Notes under the pieces: model-generated | What the model was told of the DNA's origin: nothing | The model's input: only the letters and a program-made list of their open reading frames with translations | Databases searched by the model: none | Origin: Pilimelia terevasa | GTDB taxonomy: Bacteria > Actinomycetota > Actinomycetes > Mycobacteriales > Micromonosporaceae | Direction: 5' to 3' | NCBI RefSeq assembly: GCF_014647915.1 | Contig: NZ_BMQC01000004.1 | Location: 1 to 64,000 of the forward strand | DNA length: 64,000 nt | Translations under genes and position numbers: made by a program | Shown: in pieces, positions 43,303 through 52,700 of the stretch | Position numbering within the stretch: position 1 is the stretch's first letter | Layout of the letters: every line of letters starts with the position of its first letter

Positions 43303-46236
43303 ATGCGGGGCCGCAGGATCACCGCGGCGGCCGGCGCCGCGGCTCTGGCCGCCGCGGGCCTGGTCGCGGTGGGCGTGGCCGGCGCGGCCGGCGCCGCCCT
43401 GCCGGCACCGGCCGAGGGCCGGCTGGCGTTCGCCAGCTCCCGGCAGGCGGTGATCGGCAGCGGCGGCGGCGACGGGACGGAGCGCGTCGGGGCGGCGCCC
43501 TCCAGCGCGGCCGGCGCGCTGGTGTACGTCGACACCGTTGACGACCCGGCCGGCACCGTCCGGTACGACGAGGGCGATGACGGCGGCGGGAGCGGGAGCG
43601 CGGCGCCGCCGGCCGGCATCGCCGCGGGTACCCCGGTCCCGCTGGCCGCCGACCCGGCCGCCGACCGGGAGCCGGACCTCTCCCCGGACGGCGCCTGGGT
43701 CGCCTTCGCCTCCGACCGGGCCGGCGACCTCGACATCTGGGTCGTCCGCGTGGACGGCACCGGGCTGCGCCGGCTCACCTCCGCGGTGGGCGACGAGCGG
43801 TGGCCGAGCTGGGCGCCGGACAGCGACCGGCTGGCGTACCAGGGGGCCGCCCCCGGCGCCGCCGCCGACATCTTCACCGCGCGGCGCACCGGCGGGGTGC
43901 CGCGGCGGCTGACCGACAGCCCCGCCGACGAGGGCCAACCGGCGTGGGCCAGCCGCGCGCAGACCCGCCGGATCGCGTACCGCACGACGCGGTACGGGCC
44001 GCCGGAGGTGGTGACGGTGCCGGAGTCCGGCGGCCCCGAGACCCGGCAGACCCCCGCCGGCTGGGACGCCGCCGAGCCCGCCTGGACCCCCGACGACGCG
44101 GCGCTGGCGTTCACCACGCACCGGACCGACCCGGCCGGCGACATCTACCGGCACCCGCGGGACTCGCGCGCCTCGGTGCTGCCGCCGACGGCGGCCCTCG
44201 CCGACGCGGCGCGGCCCGGCCAGCCGGAGCGGCACCCCGACTACAGCGCGGACGACGGCGGCGCCCTCCTGCGCTGGGAGGCCACCGCCGACGCCGGGGA
44301 CGACGGCGGCCCGGACCTGTGGGACATGCGCGCCGACGGCACCGGCCCGGCCCCGCTGACCGCCGACCGCGACCACGCGGAGCTGGCCCCGGCGTACGCC
44401 CCGGACGGCCGCCGGCTGGCGTACGCGGTGGGACCGGAGACCGGCGCGCCGGGCGCCGGCACGCCCGCGCGCCGCAGCATCGCGGTCGCCGCCGCCGACG
44501 GCCGGGGCGCGCGGATCCTGCTCAGCCCGCCCGCGGGAGCCTGGTACGACGACCCCACCTGGTCGCCGGACGGCCGCTTCCTGGCCTTCGCCCGCGAGCG
44601 CCCCGACGGCGCGGCCGCCGAGGTCGTCGTCGCCCGGGTCGCCGACGGCGCCGTGCGGGCCGCCACGGTCGACGCCTGCCCCGGGACCACGCGCGACCTC
44701 CAGCCGGCCTGGTCGCCCGACGGTGCGCGGCTGGCGTTCGTCCGGGAGGTCGTCGGCGGCGGCACGCCCGCGCCGGGCTGCGCCGGACCGCACGGCGGCC
44801 ACGTGGTGACGGTGGGGGTCGGAGTCGGGGCCGGCGACGCGGTCACGCTGGCCGACTACCGCGACCTGACCCTGGCGCCCGGGCACGACTGCGCCTGTAC
44901 CGCGCCGGACGAGCGGGCGCCGGCCTGGTCCCCGGACGGCGGCCGGCTGGCCTTCACCGAGGGCGGGCGGCTGCTGCTGATGGACGCCGACGGCACCGGC
45001 GCGGCGGTCCGGCTGGCCGACCCGGTACCGCGGGTGAGCGACCCGGCGTGGTCGCCCGACGGTACGCGGATCGCGTTCGGCGGGCGGCGGCTGACCGACG
45101 CCCCGGCCACGTTCGGCGACTCCCGCATCTGGACCGTGCCGGTCGCCGCCGGCCCGGCCGTCACCGGCTACGACGAGGACGAACCGGACGAAGCCGAGGA
45201 CTTCCAGCCGGCCTACCAGCCGGTGGCCGACCTGCGCCTGACCCTGCGGGCGGAGCCCGCGGAGGTCGCCCTCGGCGGCACCGCGACCCTGGTCGCCGCC
45301 GTCGCCAACCTCGGCCCCGGCGCGGCCCGGGGGGTCGCGGTCGACCTCACGCTGCCGCCGGGCCTGGTCGTCCTGGACGCCGGCCCGTGCGCGGTCCTGC
45401 CGCGCCCGCGGTGCCCGCTCGGGGACCTGGCGGGCCGGTCCGCGGCCGAGCGGCGGATCCGGGTGCGCGGCGCCGACGGCGGCGTCCACCAGGTGGTCGC
45501 GCGGGTCGGCGCCGCCTCGGCCGACCCGCGGCCGGACGACGACACCGCGACGGCCACGGTCAGCGTGGGGCCGGCCGCCGCGGGCGCCGAGGACCTCTCG
45601 CTGAGCGCCGCCGCCGACCCGGCGGTGGCCTACCTCGGCGGCGGGGACGTCGCGCTGCGGTTCACCGTGCACAGCGGCTTCCCGGAGCCGGTGGCGGCGG
45701 TGCTGCGGCCGGGGTTGCCGCTGCCGGTCGTCGCGGCCCCCGCCGGCTGCGGCGACGGCCTGCGTAGCTGCGACCTCGGCACGCTGGCGCCGGGGGAGAC
45801 CCGGACGCTCACCTTCACCCTGCGGCCGGACCGGGCCGGCGACAGCACCGCCGTCGGGGTGGCCGCGGCGGACCTGCCCGAGGGGGACCTCGACGACAAC
45901 CAGGCCGCGGTGCCGCTGCGGGTGCTGGTGCCGCGGCTGACCCCGAGCCCGGCCATCGGCCCGCCCGGCTTCGTCACCGAGGTGGTCGGCGAGGACTTCC
46001 CGCCGGGCGCGGCGGTGCGGCTGCGCTGGGCGCGGGGCGTGACGCCCACGATGGACCCGGTCGTGGTCGGGGCCGACGGTACGTTCCGCGCGCCGATGCT
46101 GGTGCTGCGCCGCGACCAGGTGGGTCCGCGCCCGCTGGTCGCCGACCCGGCGGCCGGGCCGGCGTTCCGCGCGGTACGGGCGGCGTTCCTGGTCCGGCCG
46201 CGCCCGCTCGGGCCGCCCGAGTTCGTGTTCCGCTGA
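43303..46236 (+). CDS. Secreted beta-propeller (PD40/TolB-like) and CARDB/DUF11 protein, eCIS-linked
   Basis: 977 residues from the ATG at 43303 (a GTG at 43294 is possible). Signal peptide at about residues 1-35 (AAAGAAALAAAGLVAVGVAGAAGAA in pieces). At least six PD40 propeller motifs of the form 'P-W-SPDG--LAF' occur: DLSPDGAWVAFAS, PSWAPDSDRLAYQG, PTWSPDGRFLAFAR, PAWSPDGARLAFVR, PAWSPDGGRLAFTE, PAWSPDGTRIAFGG. The C-terminal third has two CARDB/DUF11-type beta domains (LRAEPAEVALGGTATLVAAV; DLSLSAAADPAVAYLGG) and a final Ig-like domain. Probably exported. It is 58 bp after the LuxR gene and 14 bp before cis16, so co-transcription is likely. Its role in injection is not known. Confidence 0.82.
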   Translation: MRGRRITAAAGAAALAAAGLVAVGVAGAAGAALPAPAEGRLAFASSRQAVIGSGGGDGTERVGAAPSSAAGALVYVDTVDDPAGTVRYDEGDDGGGSGSAAPPAGIAAGTPVPLAADPAADREPDLSPDGAWVAFASDRAGDLDIWVVRVDGTGLRRLTSAVGDERWPSWAPDSDRLAYQGAAPGAAADIFTARRTGGVPRRLTDSPADEGQPAWASRAQTRRIAYRTTRYGPPEVVTVPESGGPETRQTPAGWDAAEPAWTPDDAALAFTTHRTDPAGDIYRHPRDSRASVLPPTAALADAARPGQPERHPDYSADDGGALLRWEATADAGDDGGPDLWDMRADGTGPAPLTADRDHAELAPAYAPDGRRLAYAVGPETGAPGAGTPARRSIAVAAADGRGARILLSPPAGAWYDDPTWSPDGRFLAFARERPDGAAAEVVVARVADGAVRAATVDACPGTTRDLQPAWSPDGARLAFVREVVGGGTPAPGCAGPHGGHVVTVGVGVGAGDAVTLADYRDLTLAPGHDCACTAPDERAPAWSPDGGRLAFTEGGRLLLMDADGTGAAVRLADPVPRVSDPAWSPDGTRIAFGGRRLTDAPATFGDSRIWTVPVAAGPAVTGYDEDEPDEAEDFQPAYQPVADLRLTLRAEPAEVALGGTATLVAAVANLGPGAARGVAVDLTLPPGLVVLDAGPCAVLPRPRCPLGDLAGRSAAERRIRVRGADGGVHQVVARVGAASADPRPDDDTATATVSVGPAAAGAEDLSLSAAADPAVAYLGGGDVALRFTVHSGFPEPVAAVLRPGLPLPVVAAPAGCGDGLRSCDLGTLAPGETRTLTFTLRPDRAGDSTAVGVAAADLPEGDLDDNQAAVPLRVLVPRLTPSPAIGPPGFVTEVVGEDFPPGAAVRLRWARGVTPTMDPVVVGADGTFRAPMLVLRRDQVGPRPLVADPAAGPAFRAVRAAFLVRPRPLGPPEFVFR

Positions 46237-46250
46237 GGACGGGGGACGTC

Positions 46251-46886
46251 GTGATCCACGAAATCGACCAGGCGCTGCGGCGGCTCGTCAGCGAGCAGGC
46301 CCTGCGCGGTACCGACGTCGCCGTCGTGTTCGACGCCCCGACCAAGGAGTGGGCCGCCCGGCGCAACGCGCCGACGGTCAACCTGTACCTGTACGACATC
46401 CGCGAGGACCTGCGCCGCCGGACCCGGGGGCTGCTCAACGAGTACGGCGACGGCGGGGTCGTGGTGGCCCGGCACCGGCCGCCCCGGTACCTCAAGCTGT
46501 CCTACCTGCTCACCGCCTGGACGCAGCGCCCCGAGGACGAGCACCGCCTGCTCTCGGACCTGGTGGCCGCGTTCCTGGCGCACGAGAGCGTCCCGCCGCC
46601 GCTGCTGGCGGGCCGGCTGGCCGAGCTGGGCCTGCCGGTACCGCTGACGGTGGCCCTCCCGCCGCCGGAGGACCGCTCGTTCGCCGACGTCTGGACCGCC
46701 CTGGGCGGCGAGCTGAAGCCGTCGCTGGACATCGTGGTCAGCGCCCCGCTGGAGGCCACCGCCGCGCTGCCGGCCGCGCCGCCGGCCCGCGAGGGGATGC
46801 AGCTCACGGTGGGCGACGACGGGCCGGTCCGGCACGCGCCGGGGGAGGGCGACCGGGTGGCGATGCGCCGGGGCGCCCACCCGTGA
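46251..46886 (+). CDS. DUF4255 sheath-terminator protein (Cis16/Pvc16-like)
   Basis: 211 residues; GGGGGA upstream of the GTG. Motif IHEIDQALRRLVSEQALRG at the N-terminus, then VAVVFDAPTKEWAARRNAPTVNLYLYDIREDLRRRTRG (shown in parts: FDAPTKEW, PTVNLYLYDIRE), RPPRYLKLSYLLTAWTQRPEDEHRLL and AFLAHESVPP are the DUF4255 hallmarks. In Afp/PVC and related particles this protein caps the end of the contractile sheath and tube. The last ~35 residues are a loose tail. It overlaps the ATPase gene by 4 bp. Confidence 0.9.
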   Translation: MIHEIDQALRRLVSEQALRGTDVAVVFDAPTKEWAARRNAPTVNLYLYDIREDLRRRTRGLLNEYGDGGVVVARHRPPRYLKLSYLLTAWTQRPEDEHRLLSDLVAAFLAHESVPPPLLAGRLAELGLPVPLTVALPPPEDRSFADVWTALGGELKPSLDIVVSAPLEATAALPAAPPAREGMQLTVGDDGPVRHAPGEGDRVAMRRGAHP

Positions 46887-48871
46887 CCGACGCGCTGCTG
46901 GGCCACCTCGCCGCGCTGCGCGCCCGGGTCGCCGCGCTGGTGGCCGAGCGCCGCCGGGGGGACCCGCAGGCCGACGACCCGTTCCGTGGCCTGTACCTGT
47001 CCGACGACGCCGTGGACGCCCTGCTCGACGCGCCGCGGGAGCCGCTGGCGGCCGGGACCCCGCCCGCCGCGGACGGCCGGCTCGCCGCGCTGGGCGGCGC
47101 GGCGGGGCTGGACGGCCTGGACCTGGCACTGCTGCTGATCGCGCTCGCCCCCGACCTGGACAGCCGGTTCGAGGGCCTGTTCGGCTACCTCAACGACGAC
47201 GTCAGCCGGCGGCGGGCCAGCGTCGGCCTCGCCCTGCGGCTGTGCGGGCGGGCGGAGGCCGACGCCGCCGGCCGCGCCCGGCTCGGGCCGCACGGGGGGC
47301 TGGTCGCCGCCGGCCTCGTCGCGGTCGACGAACCCGACCGGCCGGCCCTGACCCGCCCGCTGCGCGTCCCCGACCGGGTCACCGCCCACCTGCTCGGCGA
47401 CGACCGGCCCGACCCGGCGGTGGCCGGGCTCCTGGCGCCCGCGCCGCCGCCCGCCGGCCCGGACCCGGGCCCGCTGGCGGCGGCGCTGCGGCGCGGGGTC
47501 CGGCTGGTCCACCTGCGCGAACAGGTCGGCGGGTGCGCCGCCGGCCTGGCCGCCGCGGCGCTGGCCGCCGCCGGGCGCGCCGCGCTGGTCGTCGCCGCGG
47601 ACCGGCTGGCCGCCGCACCCGAGCCCGCCCGGCTGGCCGCCGCGCTGGTCCGCGAGGCGCTGCTGGGCGCGGCGGGGCTGGTGGTCGGGCCGGTGGAGGC
47701 GCTGGACGCCGCGACCGTCCGGGCGCTGACCGCCGGTGCCGGCACGCCGGTGCTGGCCACCGGCACCGGCGGCTGGGACCCGGGGCTGCACGACACGCCG
47801 CCGCTGCGCCTGGACGTCGCCGCGCCGGGCCACGACGTCCGCGCCGCGGCCTGGCGCACCGCGCTGGACGGCCGGCTGGCCGCCGGCCTGGACCCGGCCG
47901 GCGCCACCGCGCACTTCCGGCTCGGCGCCGCCCAGATCGCCCGCGCCGCGCGGGCGGCGACGCTGGCGGCCGCCCTGGACGGCGTACCGGTCGGCGCGGA
48001 GCACCTGCGCCGTGGTGCCCGCGCCGAGAACGCGGCCGGCCTGGAGCGGCTGGCCCGCCGGATCACGCCGACGGTCGGCTGGGCGGACCTGGTCCTGCCG
48101 CCGGCCACGCTCGCCCAGCTCCGCGAGCTGTGCGCCCGGGCGCGGCTGCGGGAGCGGGTGATGGACCAGTGGCGGATGCGCCCCGGCGGCGGGCGGGGCC
48201 GGGGCATCACCGGCCTGTTCGCCGGGGACTCGGGGACGGGCAAGACGATGTCGGCCGAGGTGGTGGCGGCGGAGCTGGGGCTGGACCTGTACGCGGTGAA
48301 CCTGGCCACCGTCGTGGACAAGTACGTCGGCGAGACCGAGAAGAACCTCGAACGCATCTTCACCGAGGCGGCCGGCGTCAACGGGGTGCTGCTGTTCGAC
48401 GAGGCCGACGCGATCTTCGGCAAGCGCTCCGAGGTGCGCGACGCCCACGACCGGTACGCCAACATCGAGAGCGCGTACCTGCTCCAGCGGATGGAGAGCT
48501 TCGAGGGGCTCGCCGTCCTCACCACCAACCTGCGGGCCAACGTGGACGACGCCTTCACCCGGCGGCTGGACGTGGTCGCGGACTTCCCCGTGCCCGACGC
48601 GCGGCAGCGCGCCGAACTGTGGCAGCGCTGCCTCGGCCCGGCCGTACCCCGCGACGGCGACGTCGACCTGGACTTCTGCGCGCGGGCGTTCACGCTGTCC
48701 GGCGGCAACATCCGGTCGGCGGCGCTGGCGGCGGCGTTCCTGGCCGCCGACGCGGACCGCCCGGTCACGATGACCGACCTGATCACCGCCGTCGCCCGGG
48801 AGTACCGCAAGCTGGGGCGGCTGTGCCTGGAGGGGGAGTTCGGCCCGTACCACGCCCTGGCCGGGGTCTGA
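46883..48871 (+). CDS. eCIS AAA+ ATPase (Cis15/Pvc15-like)
   Basis: 662 residues, GTG overlapping cis16. The N-terminal ~400 residues are the Ala-rich domain of this family (LDLALLLIALAPDLDSRFEGLFGYLNDDVSRRR near residue 75, in parts LLLIALAPDLD and YLNDDVSRRR). The AAA+ module is C-terminal: Walker A GDSGTGKT near 450, KYVGETEKNLERIF, Walker B LLFDEADAIFGKR near 505, sensor LTTNLRANVDDAF, Arg finger FTRRLD, and ALAAAFLAA. The protein is conserved in all eCIS loci and probably helps assemble or load the particle. All ATPase residues are present. Confidence 0.94.
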   Translation: MTDALLGHLAALRARVAALVAERRRGDPQADDPFRGLYLSDDAVDALLDAPREPLAAGTPPAADGRLAALGGAAGLDGLDLALLLIALAPDLDSRFEGLFGYLNDDVSRRRASVGLALRLCGRAEADAAGRARLGPHGGLVAAGLVAVDEPDRPALTRPLRVPDRVTAHLLGDDRPDPAVAGLLAPAPPPAGPDPGPLAAALRRGVRLVHLREQVGGCAAGLAAAALAAAGRAALVVAADRLAAAPEPARLAAALVREALLGAAGLVVGPVEALDAATVRALTAGAGTPVLATGTGGWDPGLHDTPPLRLDVAAPGHDVRAAAWRTALDGRLAAGLDPAGATAHFRLGAAQIARAARAATLAAALDGVPVGAEHLRRGARAENAAGLERLARRITPTVGWADLVLPPATLAQLRELCARARLRERVMDQWRMRPGGGRGRGITGLFAGDSGTGKTMSAEVVAAELGLDLYAVNLATVVDKYVGETEKNLERIFTEAAGVNGVLLFDEADAIFGKRSEVRDAHDRYANIESAYLLQRMESFEGLAVLTTNLRANVDDAFTRRLDVVADFPVPDARQRAELWQRCLGPAVPRDGDVDLDFCARAFTLSGGNIRSAALAAAFLAADADRPVTMTDLITAVAREYRKLGRLCLEGEFGPYHALAGV

Positions 48872-48996
48872 CCAGGCCGGCCGCGGTCGGCCGTTGCCCG
48901 TAGGTGCAGGCAGGTGGGCACCGACGGCCGGGCCGCCGGCGGTTGTCCCCGGCGCGGATGGTGGCACGGTGGAGGGGACGGGAGAGGGGAGCCGGG

Positions 48997-49719
48997 ATGC
49001 GCAGGCGCGGCGACGACCACCAGCGGCCCCGCGGCGACCACGCGCCGCCGGAGGCCGAGCACGAGGGCACCCGGCGGCTCGACGCCGAGGGTCCGGCGGG
49101 GGCGGGGTACCTGGGGCTGGTCACCGGCCGGTCGGAGCTGATCGGCGCGGAGGCGATGCTGCGGATGCAGTGCCTGGCCGGCAACGCCGGCGTGACCGGC
49201 GCGATCGGGGGCCGCTCTCCCGTACTGGACGTCGTCGGCAACGGCGGCGGCCGCCCCCTGGAGGCCGACGTGCGCGCCGACATGGAGGAGCGGCTCGGGC
49301 ACGACTTCGGCGACGTGCGGGTGCACACCGACGGGCGGGCCGCGGACTCCGCGCGGGCTGTGCACGCCCAGGCGTACACGGTGGGCTCGGAGATCGTCTT
49401 CGGCGCCGGCCGGTACGACCCCGGTTCGGACCCCGGCCGGCACGTGCTCGCCCACGAGCTGACCCACGTGGTGCAGCAGCGGGGCGGCCCGGTCGAGGGG
49501 ACCCCGACCGGGGACGGGGTCGCGGTGAGCGACCCGGGCGACCGGTTCGAGCGGGAGGCCGCGGCCACCGCCGACCGCGTGATGGCCACCGCCGCGCCGG
49601 TGCCGGCCGGCGAGGCGGGGCCGCAGGTCCAGCGCGAGGCCGAGGAGAAGGAGCCCGAGGACGCCCCGGTCCAGGGCTTCGTGCAGCGCGAGTCCGAGGA
49701 GGACGAGGCGCCCGCCTGA
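48997..49719 (+). CDS. DUF4157 (eCIS core) protein with HELTH motif
   Basis: 240 residues from the ATG at 48997, preceded by GAGAGGGGA. Residues ~75-105 contain [22 protein letters not shown], the AGNA-V pattern shared with the large cargo-like protein next door. DUF4157 follows: [51 protein letters not shown], and [13 protein letters not shown] with the metal-binding HELTH at residues 153-157. The tail is acidic ([21 protein letters not shown]). DUF4157 is strongly associated with contractile injection loci, either as a cargo domain or as a chaperone-like metalloprotease. Its stop is 15 bp from the convergent cargo gene. Confidence 0.88.
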   Translation: MRRRGDDHQRPRGDHAPPEAEHEGTRRLDAEGPAGAGYLGLVTGRSELIGAEAMLRMQCLAGNAGVTGAIGGRSPVLDVVGNGGGRPLEADVRADMEERLGHDFGDVRVHTDGRAADSARAVHAQAYTVGSEIVFGAGRYDPGSDPGRHVLAHELTHVVQQRGGPVEGTPTGDGVAVSDPGDRFEREAAATADRVMATAAPVPAGEAGPQVQREAEEKEPEDAPVQGFVQRESEEDEAPA

Positions 49720-49734
49720 GCCGCCGGTCGCGGG

Positions 49735-52700
49735 TCAGGGGACGCCGGGCGGGCACGGTTCGTACGTCTGGCCCAGCGTGGCGCCGCGCAGCGAGTTCAC
49801 CGAGCCCGGCTCCAGCTCGTAGTTGATCGGGTTGGTCATGAACGCCCGGACCTCCGCCGACTGCGGCCCGGTGAACCGCCCGTTGCTGTTCCACCACGTC
49901 ACCGCGTCGATGATGTGGCCCATCGCGCAGACCGACAGCGGGTACAGGTGGGCCTGGCCGGCGGGCAGGGGCACGCCCAGCGGGCTGCGGGCGTACCGGA
50001 CCTGGCCGTTGACGATCTTGCCTTCGCCGGTCATCCGGTTGACGACGTCCTGGTAGATCGGGTCGGTCCGGCGCGGGTTGGGCCCCATGTAGTACGGGCG
50101 CGCCTCGGTCGCCGGCTTGGGCTGCCAGTCGCGGGTCACCACCGACGGCGAGTCCGCGCCCCGGCCGGTGGCGCCGCTGGGCGGTACCCACGGGCTGCTG
50201 AACCGGGTGCGCGGGTTGACCAGCAGGTAGTGCGCCAGCGGGCCGCGGCCGCCGGTACCGGGGTCCAGGCGCTGGACGATCGCCACCGCAGGCCCGCGCT
50301 TGACCAGGTGGCCGGGCTGTACCCAGGCCGGGAAGCCCGAGGCGGTCGGCGGCAGGGCGGGGTAGGCGACCGGAATCAGGGGGGCGAGCAGCGTGGCCTG
50401 GGCGGTCATCGCCGCGTTCAGGCGGTCCACGGCGCGGGGGTCCCGGCCCGCCGGGCCGGCCTGCTCGACGACGGCCTTCTCCGCCTGGACGGCACGCTCG
50501 TTGGCCTCGGCGGCGGCCAGCGCGCCGACGAGGCCGGGGTGCGCCGCCCGGATCTTCGGCGCGATCCCGCGCAGCAGCGCGGCCACGACGGTCGGCGTAC
50601 CGGAGGCGACGGTCAGCGCGGCGGCGGCGCCGCGCCCCCGCCAGTACAGCGCGTGCCCCGAGCCGTCCGCGGCGGTGAACGAGGTGCGCAGCCGGAGCCA
50701 GTCGACCGCGCGGCGGGCGCCGCGGACCGCGGCGTCGCGCGCGCCGGCCGCCGCCCGCCGGCCCCGGTCGAGCTGGCCGCGCCCCCACTGCCCCGCGCGG
50801 CCGAGCGCGCCGCCGCGCAGCAGCCCGCGGCCGGCCTTCACCACGGTGCCGACGACCGCGTCGATCACCGAGTTGACGGGCCTCTGCACCTTCTCCAGGA
50901 CAGATTTGATCTTGTCGGAGATGCCGCCCAGGCCGAGCAGGCTGGCCAGCATCCCCAGGACCGTCGGCAGCGCCTTGGCCAGCGACCGCTCCACCAGGCC
51001 GGCCACCGCCCCGGCGCCGCCGCGGGCGATCGCGGTGACCGAGTCGAGCACCGAGTCCACGAACTCCTTGACCTGGGCGGCCTTCTCCACGAAGAACATC
51101 ACGATCTGGTAGATCGCCTGGCAGGCCTTGACGAACGCGGCGGCCGGGTTGAGCAGGGAGATCAGCCAGACGATCCCGGCCTTGACGATCCGCTCGACGA
51201 CGAACTCCCGGATCTGCCCGAGCACCAGCTCCTTCAGGTCGCCGAGTCTGGCCACGACCAGTGCCCATAGGCCCGGCAGCCCCTCGGTGACCAGGACCCG
51301 GACGACGTCCAGCGTGGACTCCAGCGCGGTCAGCACCCGCTCCGGGAGGTGCCTCAGGATGCGGGCGCGGACGTTGGCCCAGGTCAGGCCGAGGACGCTG
51401 AGTACCAGAGTGAGGATGCCGCGCGCGTCCAGGGTGTCGGGCAGCGCTACGCCCGCCGCGGCCAGGTTGCCGAACAGCCACGCCTTCAGACCGGTCTTGA
51501 GGTGGTCGACGATGTTCGCGGCGAAGTTGACGATCCCGCCCCGGACGGCGTGGACGAGGTTGCCGAGGAAGCCGATCGGGTCGCGAATGATCAGACCCAC
51601 CGCGTCGGCCGCCCGGGACAGCACACCCAGCAGCATGTCCTTGAGTCGCAGGACGGTCTGGACGGCCCCGGCGACGGCCTCCCGGGCCCGGTCCCACAGG
51701 CCCTGGTTCTCCGCCTGCATCGCGGTGATCTCCGCGTCCACCGCTGCGCGGGCCTCCACGTACTGGGCGGCGAGGTCGTCGACCAGCGCCGCCCGCTTCT
51801 CGTCCACCGCGGACTCCAGCGCGGCGAACTCGTCGGCCAGCGCCGCGGCGGCGGTACCGGCGATCCGGCGCAGGTGGGCGGGCTGCTCCGCCACGTGCCG
51901 GGCCACCTGCGCGCGCCCGGCCGCGATCCGGGCCTTGGCCCGGGCCAGTCCGGCGCCCACGTGGTCGGCGATCGAGGAGATCATCTCCTGCATCCCCGCC
52001 TCGTACCGCCGCCGCGACCCGGCGAAGATCTCGTTGGCCTCCGCGGGCATCCCGACCAGCTTGTCCTTCGCCCACCGCAGCCCGCCGGCCCAGCCCCCGT
52101 ACCGCCGCCGCTTATAGTCGGCCATCCGCTCCCGGTGGTCCGCGGTGAACGCCGCCCGGCAGCGCGCCTCGCCCTCGGCGAACCGCGCCGCCACCCCCGC
52201 GTCGAGGTCGGCGAGGAGCTGCTCCACGTCCTTGCGGGTCGTGTCGAAGATCGCCCTGATCTCGGTGCTGATCCGCGCCCGCTCCGCCTCGTCGCGGGCC
52301 TTGGTCGCGGCCTTGCCCGCGGCCGCCCGGCCCGTGGCGGCCGTCTTCGCGGCGGCCATCCCCGCGACGCCGGCCCGGGCCGCGGCGCCCGCGGCGGCGG
52401 TCGCCCCGGCGAGGGTGGCAGCCTCCCTGGCCCGCAGCGCCGCCGGCGCCGCCGCGTCGTGCCGCCGGCCCTCCTGTCTGGCCGCGACGGCGGCGGCGAA
52501 CTCCGGCTCGTGGGACCGGGCCAACTGGTCCTCGGAGACGCCCGCCGCGCGCATCGCCGCGTCGGACTCCGCGCGGCCGGCGCCGGTGCGCACCTGCGCG
52601 GCCGGTGCGGGCTTCGGCGCGGCGTCGCGGGCCGTCGGCGGCGCCGGCCGGGGCGTTGCGGGCGCGGGCGGCAGGGCCGTCACCGGCTTGTCCCGGGCGG

